Below, piece after piece: positions 53,904-64,000 of a stretch of DNA of 64,000 bases (the first letter of the stretch is position 1; each line of letters opens with the position of its first letter). Location: the NCBI RefSeq assembly GCF_000369405.1, contig NZ_KB850000.1, positions 62,001 through 126,000 of the forward strand, given 5' to 3'. The DNA is from Acinetobacter sp. ANC 3929. GTDB lineage: Bacteria; Pseudomonadota; Gammaproteobacteria; Pseudomonadales; Moraxellaceae. The notes beneath the pieces are model-generated. The model saw only the letters and a list, made by a program, of their open reading frames with translations. It was not told where the DNA came from and did no database searches. A program made the translations under genes and the position numbers.

Positions 53904-56900
53904 TTACGCAATCGAATCATCTAAATTCGGTGCTAACCAACGCTTCGCTTCATCCAGTGTCCAGCCTTTACGTTTCGCATAATCCTCAAGCTGATCTTGA
54001 GAAATCTTGCCCACATTAAAGTATTCACTTTCAGGATGCGAATAATAGAAACCGCTGACAGAAGAAGGCGGCATCATCGCAAAATGTTCAGTTAACTTGG
54101 TACCAATTCTCGCTTCCGAGTCTAGCCAATCAAATAACACTGCTTTTTCAGAATGCTCTGGGCAAGCAGGATAACCAGGTGCAGGACGAATACCGACATA
54201 CTTCTCTTTGATCAATTCTTCATTGCCCAAAGTCTCATCAGCTTTATAGCCCCAGAATTCTTTACGGATACGCTCGTGCAAGTGCTCAGCAAAGGCTTCG
54301 GCAAAACGATCAGCTAAAGACTGAACCAGAATGGCTGAGTAATCATCACCTTTGGCTTTATATTCATTTGCCAATTCTTCAGCACCAAAGATCGATACAG
54401 TGAAACCACCAAGATAATCGGTATTGTCTTTAGAAGTACTAATAAAGTCCGCTAAAGATAAATTCGGTTTGCCTGTGACTTTGTCAGATTGCTGACGAAT
54501 ATGCTCAAAGGTATGTGTAACTTTTTGACCCGCTTCATCAAACACGCTGACTGTATCTGCACCTGTACGTTGTGCAGGATATAAACCAAATACAGCACGG
54601 GCATCGAAACGGTTATTCTCGATAATGTCTTTCAACATCGCTTGCGCTTGGTTATATAAATCAGTGGCTGCTTCACCCACAACTTCGTCTGTTAGGATTT
54701 TCGGGAATTTACCTGCCAAGCTCCAAGAGATAAAGAATGGTGTCCAGTCAAAGTACTCAACCAATGTCGCCAATGGATAATTGGTAATGACTTGCGTACC
54801 TAACGTATTTGGAATTGGTGGCACATAGTTGTCATCCACCTTGAAACCATTCTCAATTGATTCGGCATAGCTGAGTTTGGCTGCTTTGGGTTGCTTGTTG
54901 GCTAAGCGCTCACGGATCTTGGCATATTCAGCACGATGTTCTGCAATAAAGTTGCCACGCATTTCTTTAGAGAGCAGGGTCGTTGCAACACCCACTGCAC
55001 GTGAAGCATCAGCCACATAGATCACAGCATCATTTTGATACTGAGGATCAATCTTCACCGCAGTGTGTGCTTTCGATGTGGTTGCGCCACCAATCAACAG
55101 TGGAATGTCAAAGCCTTTACGTTGCATTTCTTTGGCAACAAATACCATTTCATCCAAAGATGGCGTGATCAAACCAGACAAACCGATGATGTCACATTTC
55201 TCATCAATCGCAGTTTGCAGAATTTTTTCCGCAGGTACCATCACGCCAAGGTCAACGATGTCATAACCATTACAACCCAAGACCACGCCAACAATATTTT
55301 TACCAATATCGTGTACGTCACCCTTAACAGTCGCCATCAACACTTTACCTTTAGATTGGCTACCTGTTTTTTCAGCTTCGATGTACGGATTCAGCCAAGC
55401 GACAGCTTGCTTCATTACACGTGCAGATTTTACTACCTGTGGCAGGAACATTTTACCTGAACCAAACAAGTCACCAACCACGTTCATGCCATCCATCAAT
55501 GCGCCTTCAATCACATCAAGTGGACGATTAGCTTTTAAGCGAGCTTCTTCGGTATCCTCATCAATATACGTGGTGATGCCTTTGACTAAGGCATACTCAA
55601 GACGTTTTTCAACAGACTCATTACGCCATTCTAGATTTTCAGCTTCACGTTGTGCACCCGTATGACCACGGAATTTTTCTGCTACTTCAAGCAGTTTCTC
55701 TGTGGCATTTTGACCAGACTCACCTTGGTTCTGATTCAGAACAACATCTTCAACCGCTTCTTTCAACTCTTTTGGAATATCGTCGTAAATCGCCATTTGA
55801 CCTGCGTTTACGATTCCCATGGTCATGCCTTGTTTGATGGCATGGTAAAGGAATACTGAGTGAATCGCTTCACGGACAGGCTCATTACCACGGAAGGAGA
55901 ACGATACGTTAGAGACACCACCCGAAATCATCGCATGTGGCAAGTTCTGTTTGATCCAGCCTGTGGCTTCAATAAAATCGACGCCATAGTTATTATGTTC
56001 TTCAATCCCTGTTGCCACGGCAAACACGTTCGGGTCAAAAATAATATCTTCAGCAGGGAAGCCGACATCATTGACTAAAACATCATAAGAACGTTTACAG
56101 ATTTCACGTTTACGTGCAGCGGTATCTGCCTGACCCGTTTCATCAAAGGCCATGACAATAATCGCAGCACCGTACTGGCGGCATAGGCGTGCTTTTTCGA
56201 CAAACTCGTCATAACCTTCTTTTAAGGAAATCGAGTTGACGACGGGTTTACCTTGCACACATTTCAAGCCTGCTTCAATGATTTCCCATTTCGATGAGTC
56301 AATCATGATTGGCACACGTGAGATATCAGGTTCAGATGCGACAAGGTTGAGGAAATGCACCATCGCATTTTGCGAATCGAGCATCCCTTCATCCATGTTG
56401 ATGTCGATGATCTGTGCACCAGCTTCCACTTGCTGCTGAGCCACTTCTAAAGCTTCGGCAAATTTCTCTTCACGGATGAGACGTAGGAATTTTTTTGAAC
56501 CCGTCACGTTGGTACGTTCACCAACATTCACGAATAAGGAATTTTCATCAATATTAAAGGGTTCTAAACCACTTAAACGGCAGGCAGGTTTGGTTTCAGG
56601 AATTTGACGCGGCTTGATATCTTTAACTGCATTATAAATCGCACGGATATGATCTGGCGTGGTACCACAACAACCACCCGTGATATTGATGAGACCACTT
56701 TCGGCAAACTCTTTAATGAATTCCGCTGTTTGTTCTGGAGTTTCATCATATTCACCGAAGGCGTTCGGCAAGCCCGCGTTCGGATGGGCTGAAATAAAGG
56801 TATCGGCAACATCAGAAATCGTTTTAACGTGAGGACGCATCGCATCTGCACCCAAGGCGCAGTTAAAACCAATTGAGAGTAAATCACCGTGGCGAACCGA

Positions 56901-57590
56901 GTTCCAAAACGCTTCTGCGGTTTGACCCGTTAAGGTACGACCTGATGCATCGGTAATGGTGCCTGAAATCATCAACGGCAATTCATGACCAATTTGTTTG
57001 AATACTTCTTTTACCGCAAAAATTGCTGCTTTACAGTTTAAGGTATCGAATACAGTTTCGATTAATAGAATGTCTGCGCCACCTTCAATCAACGCATGAG
57101 TTGCTTCAATATAGTTTTCTTTGAGCTCATCAAAGGTAATATTACGGAAGGCAGGGTCATTTACATTCGGTGAAATTGAACAGGTGCGTGATGTTGGGCC
57201 AAGGACACCTGCAACAAAACGTGGTTTGTCTGGGGTTGAGTATTTGTCACATGCTGCACGCGCTAAACGAGCTGCTTCACGGTTGATCTCTGGTACGAGG
57301 TCTTCCATGTGATAGTCCGACATTGAAACACGGGTGCCGTTAAAGCTGTTGGTTTCAATGATGTCAGCACCTGCATCCAAGTACGCTTCATGAATGCCCT
57401 GGATAATTTTCGGCTGTGTTAATACCAATAAGTCATTATTGCCTTTAAGGTCTGATGCCCAATCTGCAAAACGTTCCCCACGATAATCTTCTTCTTCTAA
57501 TTTATGGCGTTGAATCATCGTTCCCATCGCACCATCAATAATCAGGATACGTTGGGCAAGAAGTGATTGTAGGGTGGTAAGCGTGGACAT
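53904..57590 (-). CDS. metH: Cobalamin-dependent methionine synthase
   Basis: A 1228-residue protein, the usual MetH length. Domains in order: homocysteine-binding (1-330, zinc Cys pair [10 protein letters not shown]), methyltetrahydrofolate-binding (about 355-640, [16 protein letters not shown]), B12 cap and B12-binding (about 650-890, with [16 protein letters not shown], the DxHxxG cobalt-ligating His), and the SAM-dependent activation domain ([21 protein letters not shown]). It transfers a methyl group from methyltetrahydrofolate to homocysteine. Single gene, leftward. I saw no cobalamin riboswitch upstream. Confidence 0.97.
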   Translation of the reverse strand: MSTLTTLQSLLAQRILIIDGAMGTMIQRHKLEEEDYRGERFADWASDLKGNNDLLVLTQPKIIQGIHEAYLDAGADIIETNSFNGTRVSMSDYHMEDLVPEINREAARLARAACDKYSTPDKPRFVAGVLGPTSRTCSISPNVNDPAFRNITFDELKENYIEATHALIEGGADILLIETVFDTLNCKAAIFAVKEVFKQIGHELPLMISGTITDASGRTLTGQTAEAFWNSVRHGDLLSIGFNCALGADAMRPHVKTISDVADTFISAHPNAGLPNAFGEYDETPEQTAEFIKEFAESGLINITGGCCGTTPDHIRAIYNAVKDIKPRQIPETKPACRLSGLEPFNIDENSLFVNVGERTNVTGSKKFLRLIREEKFAEALEVAQQQVEAGAQIIDINMDEGMLDSQNAMVHFLNLVASEPDISRVPIMIDSSKWEIIEAGLKCVQGKPVVNSISLKEGYDEFVEKARLCRQYGAAIIVMAFDETGQADTAARKREICKRSYDVLVNDVGFPAEDIIFDPNVFAVATGIEEHNNYGVDFIEATGWIKQNLPHAMISGGVSNVSFSFRGNEPVREAIHSVFLYHAIKQGMTMGIVNAGQMAIYDDIPKELKEAVEDVVLNQNQGESGQNATEKLLEVAEKFRGHTGAQREAENLEWRNESVEKRLEYALVKGITTYIDEDTEEARLKANRPLDVIEGALMDGMNVVGDLFGSGKMFLPQVVKSARVMKQAVAWLNPYIEAEKTGSQSKGKVLMATVKGDVHDIGKNIVGVVLGCNGYDIVDLGVMVPAEKILQTAIDEKCDIIGLSGLITPSLDEMVFVAKEMQRKGFDIPLLIGGATTSKAHTAVKIDPQYQNDAVIYVADASRAVGVATTLLSKEMRGNFIAEHRAEYAKIRERLANKQPKAAKLSYAESIENGFKVDDNYVPPIPNTLGTQVITNYPLATLVEYFDWTPFFISWSLAGKFPKILTDEVVGEAATDLYNQAQAMLKDIIENNRFDARAVFGLYPAQRTGADTVSVFDEAGQKVTHTFEHIRQQSDKVTGKPNLSLADFISTSKDNTDYLGGFTVSIFGAEELANEYKAKGDDYSAILVQSLADRFAEAFAEHLHERIRKEFWGYKADETLGNEELIKEKYVGIRPAPGYPACPEHSEKAVLFDWLDSEARIGTKLTEHFAMMPPSSVSGFYYSHPESEYFNVGKISQDQLEDYAKRKGWTLDEAKRWLAPNLDDSIA

Positions 57591-57704
57591 TCAGGAACCC
57601 CAGTCAATGATCATGATAAAAAGCAGGGGCATTGTAACAGATGCAAGGTAAAAGCGCGTATTTTCAGCAAGCTTGAACAGTGATTCATCGGGTCACTTAG
57701 AAAA

Positions 57705-57733
57705 TGTCATAAAATGTTCATGAAGTTGTCACA
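57705..57733 (+). promoter_or_regulatory. Pho-box-like direct repeats, distal
   Basis: Three half-sites spaced at 11 bases, TGTCATA, GTTCATG and TGTCACA, match the PhoB direct-repeat pattern (CTGTCAT). A further pair on the opposite strand is at 57779-57796 (CTGTCATA read on the minus strand). These lie in the 438-base gap between metH and pit. Confidence 0.4.
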
Positions 57734-57962
57734 ATTGAATTGAATAATGCTTAAAAAGAAAACATACAGTTCGAAATATGACAGTTCGATGTCACATTTC
57801 GTAGCATTTGTTGCAAAATCAGACAAACAGTTCTATCACTGTTTTTGGTTTTGTAATGTATTGTTTTTTATTGACTAAAATAAAAAACAAGGTGGATTTA
57901 TTACTGAAAAATACAAAAAAATGTGATGAAAACATGAAATTTTGGCTTTATGTGACCGTCCT

Positions 57963-57981
57963 TTGTCATATAATTGTCATA
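57963..57981 (+). promoter_or_regulatory. Pho box upstream of the PiT transporter gene
   Basis: TTGTCATATAATTGTCATA: two TTGTCAT half-sites 11 bases apart, an excellent match to the PhoB consensus CTGTCATAWAWCTGTCAT. It lies 48 bases before the pit start, where it can act on the promoter. It suggests phosphate-starvation control of the transporter. Confidence 0.65.
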
Positions 57982-58028
57982 ATTTAATTAAACAATACAG
58001 GGGATTTTATTATCCTCTAACCGTCTAC

Positions 58029-59660
58029 ATGAATTCTAATCTTCCTCCTGTTTCGGATTCACCGCTTGCCAGCTCTCAGGCAAAATCGACGAATGTACAT
58101 GTACCAACACCGAAATTCTTTATGCCGGTGTTTTTGACAATTATTGTTGCAACACTGATTTATATCGGTTTTCAGCTCAGTGCTGATTTGGCACATGTAC
58201 CGCCTTTAAGTTTATATTCAGTTATTCTTTTATCGACGGCTCTTTTCATTGCTTTAGGCTTTGAATTTGTAAATGGTTTTCACGATACGGCGAACGCTGT
58301 AGCGACGGTTATTTATACCAATGCATTACCCGCGCCAGCGGCAGTGATGTGGGCTGGCTTTTGTAACTTCCTTGGGGTTATGGTAGCGAGTGGTGCAGTT
58401 GCATACGGTATTATTGCATTACTCCCTGTAGAAATGATCATGAATGTCGGCAGCGGCGCTGGCTTTGCGATGGTTTTTGCATTACTAATAGCAGCGATTC
58501 TCTGGAATTTAGGCACATGGTTTTTGGGGATTCCTGCATCAAGTTCACATACCTTAATCGGTTCGATTTTGGGTGTGGGCATCATGAACCATATCTTAAA
58601 CGCGTCAGCTGGTGCGACCAGTAGCGGTATTGATATGGATCAGGTGATTAAAGTTGGTAAGGCATTATTATTCTCTCCACTGATTGGTTTTGCGTTTGCA
58701 GCAATCTTGTTCTTATTGGTGAAGAAAGTATTTAAACGCCAAATGGAGCTGTTTCAGCCACCAGAAGGCAATAAGCCACCACCACCAGTGATTCGAGCAA
58801 TTCTCATTTTTACTTGTACAGGTGTGAGCTTTGCACATGGTTCAAACGATGGTCAAAAAGGCATGGGCCTGATCATGTTGATCCTAATTGGCTTGGTTCC
58901 ATTGGCTTATTCATTAAATAAAAACTTGGATGCACAGCATTTACAATCATTCGAACAACTTTCTGCACAGACAGCAACCGTTTTAAACGTGAACCAAAAC
59001 GAGCTGACCGATGAGAAAGCGCGTGATGTATTAACCAAATATATCCAAACCAAAGAACAAACGGCTGAGGTTGTGCCCGCGCTTGCAAGCATGACGGCAC
59101 ATATTGGTACACGCGTTGCAGGTTACGGTGATCTCAAGTTAATCCCTGAGGCTGCTGTTAGTGAAATTCGTAATGACATGTACTTAAGCACCACAACGTT
59201 TAAGCGTTTAGATAAAGCTGAAGCTTTGCCAGAAATGGATAAAGACCAAGCTAAACTTGTGAAAGAATACCGTAGTAGTTTAGATTCATTCCTTCAGTAC
59301 ATTCCAAACTGGGTGAAAGTGGCAGTTGCACTTGCACTTGGTCTAGGCACCATGGTGGGTTGGAAGCGTATTGTTGTGACTGTGGGCGAGCGTATTGGTA
59401 AGAACCATATGACTTATGGTCAGGGGATGTCTGCTGAGCTTGTCGCAATGAGTACGATTGCTGCGGCAGATGGTCTTGGTATGCCAGTTTCGACAACGCA
59501 TGTTTTAAACAGTGCGGTTGCAGGTACCATGGTTGCCAATAAGTCAGGTTTAAACTTCGCAACAGTTCGAACAATTCTTTCTGCGTGGATCTTTACGTTA
59601 CCAGCAACGATTACCTTGTCTGGTGGTCTATATTGGTTGTTCTTACAGTTTGTTTCATGA
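58029..59660 (+). CDS. pit: PiT-family inorganic phosphate transporter
   Basis: From the ATG at 58029 the protein has 543 residues; the frame upstream to 57942 crosses the Pho box and is rejected. Both halves carry the PiT signature: LGFEFVNGFHDTANAVATVIYT near residue 85 and GVSFAHGSNDGQKGMGLI near residue 270. A soluble loop of about 130 residues separates the two halves of the membrane domain. Ten or so hydrophobic helices. It imports metal-phosphate by proton symport. Pho-box-like sequences upstream suggest phosphate control, while many Pit proteins are constitutive. Confidence 0.93.
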   Translation: MNSNLPPVSDSPLASSQAKSTNVHVPTPKFFMPVFLTIIVATLIYIGFQLSADLAHVPPLSLYSVILLSTALFIALGFEFVNGFHDTANAVATVIYTNALPAPAAVMWAGFCNFLGVMVASGAVAYGIIALLPVEMIMNVGSGAGFAMVFALLIAAILWNLGTWFLGIPASSSHTLIGSILGVGIMNHILNASAGATSSGIDMDQVIKVGKALLFSPLIGFAFAAILFLLVKKVFKRQMELFQPPEGNKPPPPVIRAILIFTCTGVSFAHGSNDGQKGMGLIMLILIGLVPLAYSLNKNLDAQHLQSFEQLSAQTATVLNVNQNELTDEKARDVLTKYIQTKEQTAEVVPALASMTAHIGTRVAGYGDLKLIPEAAVSEIRNDMYLSTTTFKRLDKAEALPEMDKDQAKLVKEYRSSLDSFLQYIPNWVKVAVALALGLGTMVGWKRIVVTVGERIGKNHMTYGQGMSAELVAMSTIAAADGLGMPVSTTHVLNSAVAGTMVANKSGLNFATVRTILSAWIFTLPATITLSGGLYWLFLQFVS

Positions 59661-59690
59661 TCCTGAATAGTTAAATTCAAAATCTGATGT

Positions 59691-59719
59691 AAAGGCTTTG
59701 CTTCGGCAAAGCCTTTTTT
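59691..59719 (+). terminator. pit terminator
   Basis: AAAGGCTTTGC-TTCG-GCAAAGCCTTT: an 11-bp perfect stem with a UUCG tetraloop followed by T. Confidence 0.9.
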
Positions 59720-59849
59720 ATGTGAGTCGGTTTATATAGCGTGATGAATCTGAACTGATTTCACCTGTAGGCTTGTTGTTTTATATTGTAGGAGAATACA
59801 TTGCCAGCCTTATCGTACCCATAGTAATTTCTAGAGGCGTAGAGGCGAG

Positions 59850-59935
59850 ATATTCACAACAATGGGGGAGTTGAACGTTGTTGAGTATAGTCTCAATAAA
59901 ATAGCTTTATTCCCCAAAAGAGGAATAGTTTTTCC
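59850..59935 (+). other. Run of three hairpins, possible small RNA
   Basis: In the 469-base gap 59661-60129 there is no gene. It holds CAACAA...TTGTTG (59857-59883), TTGAG...CTCAA (59881-59896) and TATTCC...GGAATA (59908-59927) followed by GTTTTT. The last hairpin looks like an intrinsic terminator, although no gene precedes it. Confidence 0.3.
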
Positions 59936-60029
59936 ATGAACTTTTCCGTTAGTATCAATAGACAGATCGTGCTAGGTTGTGTTGTTTCATTATTATAATA
60001 AGTATCAAGCGTTGTTCTATTTACACTCC

Positions 60030-60060
60030 GCCATTCTCCGATATAGAGAGTGGCTTTTTT
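60030..60060 (+). terminator. Rightward terminator without an obvious gene before it
   Basis: GCCATTCTC (60030-60038) pairs with GAGAGTGGC (60046-60054) and six T follow. It points right, and the only rightward transcript upstream is pit, which already has its own terminator. Confidence 0.65.
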
Positions 60061-60084
60061 TAGCATTGCTCAAAGCCAAGCCAT

Positions 60085-60114
60085 AAAAAAAGAGCTGTCG
60101 AAACAGCTCTTTTT
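60085..60114. terminator. Bidirectional terminator for the Tim44-like gene
   Basis: AAAAAAGAGCTGT-cgaa-ACAGCTCTTTTT: a strong stem with A and T tracts. It ends the leftward Tim44-like gene. Confidence 0.85.
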
Positions 60115-60129
60115 GTTCAATCAACGCAG

Positions 60130-61116
60130 TTAAGCTTGTTGAATACCTGCAACAACCCAATCTTGTTGTGAGCCAGCAGGCTTCACAAAATGCCAGATTT
60201 CAGCAAATGGTTGAGGCAAGCTGTTTAAGTCTTCACTCACAGTACCTGTAAAGCGTACGCTTACTACGTATTGACCATTTTCAGTAGAACTTTCGACAAC
60301 CATTGCATTGAGGTTGCTAAATTCTGCCACGTCTTGATCTTGGTTCGCCATAATATCGCTATACATTGAGTTATAAAGCTCAGGTGTTAAATAACGACGA
60401 ATTTCTTCGACATTACTCGCACTGTTCACCGATTGAATATGGTTAAAACGTTGGCGTGCAATGCGTAAAAACGCAGCAGGTTCAGTACCATCTGGTAATT
60501 GGTTGCCACTACTCATTGATGCAGCACCAAATGGCGCTTGTGGCGCAGCAGTACCACCACCTACAGACTGACCAAAAATATTGGTGTTGTCAGTTGCTGC
60601 TTGACGTGCCGCAGGCTGAGGTGGTGTTTGACGACCAAAATTGTTTTGACCGTCATTGTTTGGTGCATATGGATTATTGGTTGCTAATTTTTTTTTTGCG
60701 CCTAATTTGCGGAAAACAAAGAAAGCGATCGCTGCAGCAAGAAGAACCCAAAGCCAGCTAGGAATGCCACCTTTTTCTTCCTGTTGCTGCGCTTGAGCAT
60801 TGGTTTGTTGCTCAGTTGCTGTTGGATTATGTTGCTTGTCATCTGCTAATGCATTGGCAGCCACAGCACCTACTGCAGCACCAGCGACACCCGCAGCAAC
60901 CATCGTACCTACGCCTGGACCAGATTTCTGTGGTGCAGTTTGTTGTTGAGGTGCTGGAGTTGCTTGACGAGATGGCTGGTAAGATTGGCTAGATGAACTA
61001 GATCTGCTCATGCCGTGGCTTTTACCGCCACCTGCACGTTTTGCTTCCGCAAGCGGCGCAGCAACCAAAGTTGCCATTAAAAGAGCTGCCATCAAGCCAC
61101 GCTGATGTACTTGCAT
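60130..61116 (-). CDS. Tim44-like domain protein
   Basis: A 328-residue protein with a signal peptide (MQVHQRGLMAALLMATLVAA plus PLAEA). Next come a Ser/Gln/Pro-rich low-complexity region (residues 35-75), an Ala-rich hydrophobic helix (GTMVAAGVAGAAVGAVAANAL) and a transmembrane helix IPSWLWVLLAAAIAFFVFR at about 120-138. The C-terminal 130 residues are the Tim44-like domain (FLRIARQRFNHIQSVNSAS, PFAEIWHFVKPAGSQ). Probably an inner-membrane protein with its Tim44 domain able to bind proteins or membranes. The role in bacteria is unknown. Confidence 0.87.
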   Translation of the reverse strand: MQVHQRGLMAALLMATLVAAPLAEAKRAGGGKSHGMSRSSSSSQSYQPSRQATPAPQQQTAPQKSGPGVGTMVAAGVAGAAVGAVAANALADDKQHNPTATEQQTNAQAQQQEEKGGIPSWLWVLLAAAIAFFVFRKLGAKKKLATNNPYAPNNDGQNNFGRQTPPQPAARQAATDNTNIFGQSVGGGTAAPQAPFGAASMSSGNQLPDGTEPAAFLRIARQRFNHIQSVNSASNVEEIRRYLTPELYNSMYSDIMANQDQDVAEFSNLNAMVVESSTENGQYVVSVRFTGTVSEDLNSLPQPFAEIWHFVKPAGSQQDWVVAGIQQA

Positions 61117-61211
61117 CGAAAATTCCTATTTAAATTCAATTTGTAAATGTATTTATGCAGGTATTTCGAGGTAATTTCAACTAGAAAAGTATGTTTTTTT
61201 ATGTCAACGCA

Positions 61212-62603
61212 TCACAGCAACTCATCGCTTAGCTGCATGGCTTCGGTCAATGCTTCATGTAAACGGGCAACCGCAATGATTTGCACGCCTTCAACGGATT
61301 TTTGCGGTGCATTACCTCTCGGTAAAATCACGTATTTAAAGCCGTGTTTTGCCGCTTCTTTCAGGCGTTCTTGACCATTGGGTACAGGACGAATTTCTCC
61401 AGATAACCCCACTTCACCGAAAACTGCTAACTGTTGTGGCAGAGCTTTGCCTCTTAAGCTTGAAGCACAGGCAAGCAAAACAGCTAAGTCAGAGCCTGTT
61501 TCAGTAATCTTTAAACCACCCACCACATTGACATAGACGTCTTGTCCTGAAGTTTGCACACCACCATGTCGATGCATCACTGCAAGCAACATATTTAAAC
61601 GGTTTTGCTCCAAACCCAGTGCCACTCGACGGGGTTGTCCGTGTGCATCATCGACCAGTGCCTGAACTTCAACCAACAGTGGTCGAGTTCCTTCACGGCT
61701 AATCATTACGATTGAGCCCGGAATAGCCTCATCATAGCGACTCAGGAAAATCGCAGATGGATTGGCAACCTCACGTAGACCTTTATCGGTCATCGCAAAT
61801 ACGCCCAATTCATTCACTGCACCAAAACGGTTCTTTACCGCACGTATCATGCGATAACGAGAATCGGATTGACCTTCAAAATAAAGTACACAATCGACCA
61901 TATGTTCTAAAACACGTGGACCTGCCAATGCACCTTCTTTGGTGACATGACCCACAAGGAATAAAGCAGTACCACTATTTTTGGCAAATCGAGTGAGCAA
62001 GGCAGCAGATTCACGGATTTGTGAGACGCCACCAGGTGCCGATTGCAGTGTTTCGGTATATAAGGTTTGAATTGAGTCTAAAATCGCAACAGCAGGACGT
62101 TCTTGTGCCAGCACTTCACAAATACGTTCGACACAAGTTTCCGCCATGACTTTAAGTGAGTCTGTGGGTAGATCTAAACGCTGTGCACGCAGAGCGACCT
62201 GTGAAAGAGATTCCTCACCTGTCACATAAAGTGCTGAGCTTTTCTTGCTGGCCATGTGGGTTGCAGTTTGTAGCAAGATGGTCGATTTACCAATACCCGG
62301 ATCACCACCAATCAGTACCACAGAGCCTGTGACCAAGCCGCCACCCAATACGCGATCAAACTCACTAATCCCCGTTTGCAGACGGGTTTCGTGTGAGACC
62401 GAGATTTGATTGAGTGTGGTGATATTGGCTATTTGTCCAGCATAACCGCCGCCCATTTTAGGTTGACCACGATGGGTCACTACTGGTTCGACACGGACTT
62501 CCAGCAAACTATTCCATTCGCCGCATTCCGAACATTGCCCAGCCCATTTGGGATGATCTGCACCACATTGTTCACATCTGTAAACGGATTTAATTTTTGC
62601 CAT
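61212..62603 (-). CDS. radA: DNA repair protein RadA
   Basis: A 463-residue protein. N-terminal zinc finger YRCEQCGADHPKWAGQCSECGEW (Cys4), Walker A GGDPGIGKST (about residues 97-106), the RadA-specific KNRFGAVNELGVFAM motif, and a C-terminal Lon-protease-like domain (SGQDVYVNVVGGLKI, FGEVGLSGEIRPV). It is a DnaB-type branch-migration helicase used in recombination and natural transformation. Starts at MAKIKSVYRCEQ. Single gene. Confidence 0.96.
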   Translation of the reverse strand: MAKIKSVYRCEQCGADHPKWAGQCSECGEWNSLLEVRVEPVVTHRGQPKMGGGYAGQIANITTLNQISVSHETRLQTGISEFDRVLGGGLVTGSVVLIGGDPGIGKSTILLQTATHMASKKSSALYVTGEESLSQVALRAQRLDLPTDSLKVMAETCVERICEVLAQERPAVAILDSIQTLYTETLQSAPGGVSQIRESAALLTRFAKNSGTALFLVGHVTKEGALAGPRVLEHMVDCVLYFEGQSDSRYRMIRAVKNRFGAVNELGVFAMTDKGLREVANPSAIFLSRYDEAIPGSIVMISREGTRPLLVEVQALVDDAHGQPRRVALGLEQNRLNMLLAVMHRHGGVQTSGQDVYVNVVGGLKITETGSDLAVLLACASSLRGKALPQQLAVFGEVGLSGEIRPVPNGQERLKEAAKHGFKYVILPRGNAPQKSVEGVQIIAVARLHEALTEAMQLSDELL

Positions 62604-62960
62604 AAGATAAAATTGAAAACTTTCTTAAAATTAGATAAAAATGAGTCAGGACGAAAATTTTTTAACAATGCTGATCGTTCTTTACAAGGATAAAACAAGA
62701 AGACAGTACGATTTCGTCACTGATTGGTTAAAGGGAAGTGCTCAGGAAAATAACATGATATACAACTTTTACAAGTTATAGACAGTGTGTTTTTAGCATT
62801 CGTTTTTTTGTTCAATTCACTTTTTCCATGGATGGTTTGCAGGTATTCGCTTATTTATTGTCATGACATCATTATCGAATGGCATAGATATTGCTCATGC
62901 TCAAACGAATAAAAATTTAGCAATCGCTACATTTAAAAATATATAACAAGGTTGATGTCT
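62604..62960. other. Divergent promoter region between radA and the symporter gene
   Basis: 357 bases without a gene. It carries the promoters of the leftward radA and the rightward symporter gene. I see no riboswitch-like structure, and no clear terminator or repeat. Confidence 0.5.
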
Positions 62961-64000
62961 ATGAGTGCAGCAGAAATTGTGAATTGGGTAAATAGTATCA
63001 TCTGGAGTAAGGGACTGATCTATTTATGCCTAGGCGCAGGTTTATTTTTTTCGATTTTAACTCGGTTTGTACAGGTCCGCCAAATTAAGGAAATGGCAAA
63101 ACTGTTGATTAATGGTTCATCTTCAGCACAAGGGATTTCATCATTCCAAGCGCTATCTGTATCGCTATCAGGGCGTGTTGGTGTAGGTAATATTGCTGGT
63201 GTTGCGGCAGCAATTGGTTTCGGTGGCCCAGGTGCTGTGTTTTGGATGTGGCTGGTTGCATTTCTTGGTGCAAGTACTGCTTATGTCGAATCAACACTCG
63301 GTCAAATCTATAAAGTGGAGTATCAGGGTGAGTATCGTGGTGGCCCTGCATTCTATTTCGATCGTGGTTTGGGACAGCGTTGGTTAGGGATTCTATTTGC
63401 GATTGCAGCGATTATCTCGTGTGGCTTATTTTTACCAGGTATTCAAGCCAATGCTGTTGGCAATGCTTTTACCCAAATTACAGGTGAAGGGGCCATCGTC
63501 TTTGGTAATGTTGGTGCTTATAAGTTATTAGCACTTGTTATTATTGTTTGCTTATTGGCGATCATCATTTTTGGTGGCATCAAACGTATTGCTCGATTTG
63601 CAGAGTTGGTCGTGCCATTTATGGCCTTGGGTTATATCTTGATGGCTCTCATCATTGTTGGAATGAATATCCAAGAGCTACCTGGTGTAATCAAACTAAT
63701 TTTTGCAGATGCTTTTTCTCCAATGGCTGGTTTAGGTGCGGCAATTGGTTGGGGGGTAAAACGTGGTGTTTACTCTAATGAAGCTGGTCAGGGTACTGGA
63801 CCACATGCGGCAGCGGCGGCTGAGGTTCAACATCCAGCGCAGCAAGGGTTTGTGCAGGCCTTCTCCATTTATGTAGATACGTTGTTTGTATGCTCTGCAA
63901 CGGCATTTATGATTTTAATTACGGGGATGTACAACGTACAAGGAACGTTGGAGGCAGGACAGTTTATTGTTCAAAATGTGGCCACGACAACAGAGATTGG
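62961..64000 (+). CDS. Alanine/glycine:cation symporter, 5' part
   Basis: The frame runs open from 62961 to the window end (346 codons). The start has AAGG nine bases upstream; another ATG two codons earlier (62955) is too close to it. The protein has the AGCS-family motifs SVSLSGRVGVGNIAGVAAAI, FGGPGAVFWMWLVAFLGAST and GWGVKRGVYSNEAGQGTGPH, with about eight hydrophobic helices visible. It couples uptake of alanine or glycine to sodium or protons. The C-terminal part lies outside the window. Confidence 0.93.
   Translation, partial: MSAAEIVNWVNSIIWSKGLIYLCLGAGLFFSILTRFVQVRQIKEMAKLLINGSSSAQGISSFQALSVSLSGRVGVGNIAGVAAAIGFGGPGAVFWMWLVAFLGASTAYVESTLGQIYKVEYQGEYRGGPAFYFDRGLGQRWLGILFAIAAIISCGLFLPGIQANAVGNAFTQITGEGAIVFGNVGAYKLLALVIIVCLLAIIIFGGIKRIARFAELVVPFMALGYILMALIIVGMNIQELPGVIKLIFADAFSPMAGLGAAIGWGVKRGVYSNEAGQGTGPHAAAAAEVQHPAQQGFVQAFSIYVDTLFVCSATAFMILITGMYNVQGTLEAGQFIVQNVATTTEI

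Noticed and set aside
57591..57940. A cobalamin riboswitch upstream of metH
   Set aside because: No B12-box-like GCCACTG sequence or matching stems were seen; the region holds Pho-box-like repeats and AT-rich promoter DNA.
1..64000. CRISPR arrays, tRNA or rRNA genes
   Set aside because: No regularly spaced repeats, and no tRNA or rRNA signature, were noticed on either strand by eye.

Overview
The window looks like an Acinetobacter chromosome: a moderately AT-rich backbone, an Acinetobacter-type type VI secretion (T6SS) gene end (OmpA-like TagN plus PAAR), an aliphatic-sulfonate/taurine gene neighbourhood with a family 2A encapsulin, and housekeeping genes metH, radA, pit, def and glsA. No rRNA, tRNA or CRISPR array was seen.

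Layout. 1-3.5 kb: the 3' end of a T6SS cluster (partial gene, tagN, PAAR) followed by three small lipoprotein genes, one broken by an in-frame stop; these sit where T6SS immunity genes usually sit. 3.7-7.4 kb: a terminator, a ModE-like box, modABC and a chromate transporter. 7.5-13.1 and 27.5-29.3 kb: a leftward operon of a GntR regulator, an AprA-like flavoprotein, an AprB-like ferredoxin, a sulfonate-type ABC transporter, a HEAT-repeat protein and a DUF971 protein. The flavoprotein gene is cut in two by a 14.4-kb AT-rich insertion at 13098-27466. Joining the flanks restores one 579-residue reading frame with no base lost or gained.

The insertion is the most unusual part. Its left end carries four overlapping genes: two active-looking tyrosine recombinases, a recombinase-like protein without the catalytic residues between them, and a small coiled-coil TnpC-like protein. 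This is a Tn554 / gamma-mobile-trio style module. The cargo is a tight five-gene operon: a small possible effector, an all-helical protein, two different P-loop GTPases and an 888-residue protein. It matches the predicted double-GTPase / GTPase-associated conflict systems (GASH, DO-GTPase2, DO-GTPase1, GAP1). The right end carries antitoxin fragments, a membrane protein and an Ash-like stretch. The two ends share an imperfect 13-bp inverted repeat.

29.5-39.8 kb: LysR and LysE genes, then a sulfur cluster. This is a complete family 2A encapsulin operon (rhodanese, serine acetyltransferase, shell, cysteine desulfurase cargo), divergent from tauABCD. Together with the split sulfonate operon this forms a sulfur acquisition and storage region.

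40-53.8 kb: an AraC regulator divergent from a ceramidase-like hydrolase, a sugar-lactone oxidase and a PLP enzyme; a FadL porin; a universal stress protein; a DUF2505 protein; peptide deformylase; glutaminase with a STAS domain; a DUF559 protein; and an AT-rich stand-alone SIR2 protein bracketed by small hairpin repeats. 53.9-64 kb: metH, a PiT phosphate transporter behind Pho-box-like repeats, a Tim44-like protein, radA and the start of an alanine:cation symporter. Two families of dispersed hairpin repeats also occur; one pair shows compensatory stem changes.
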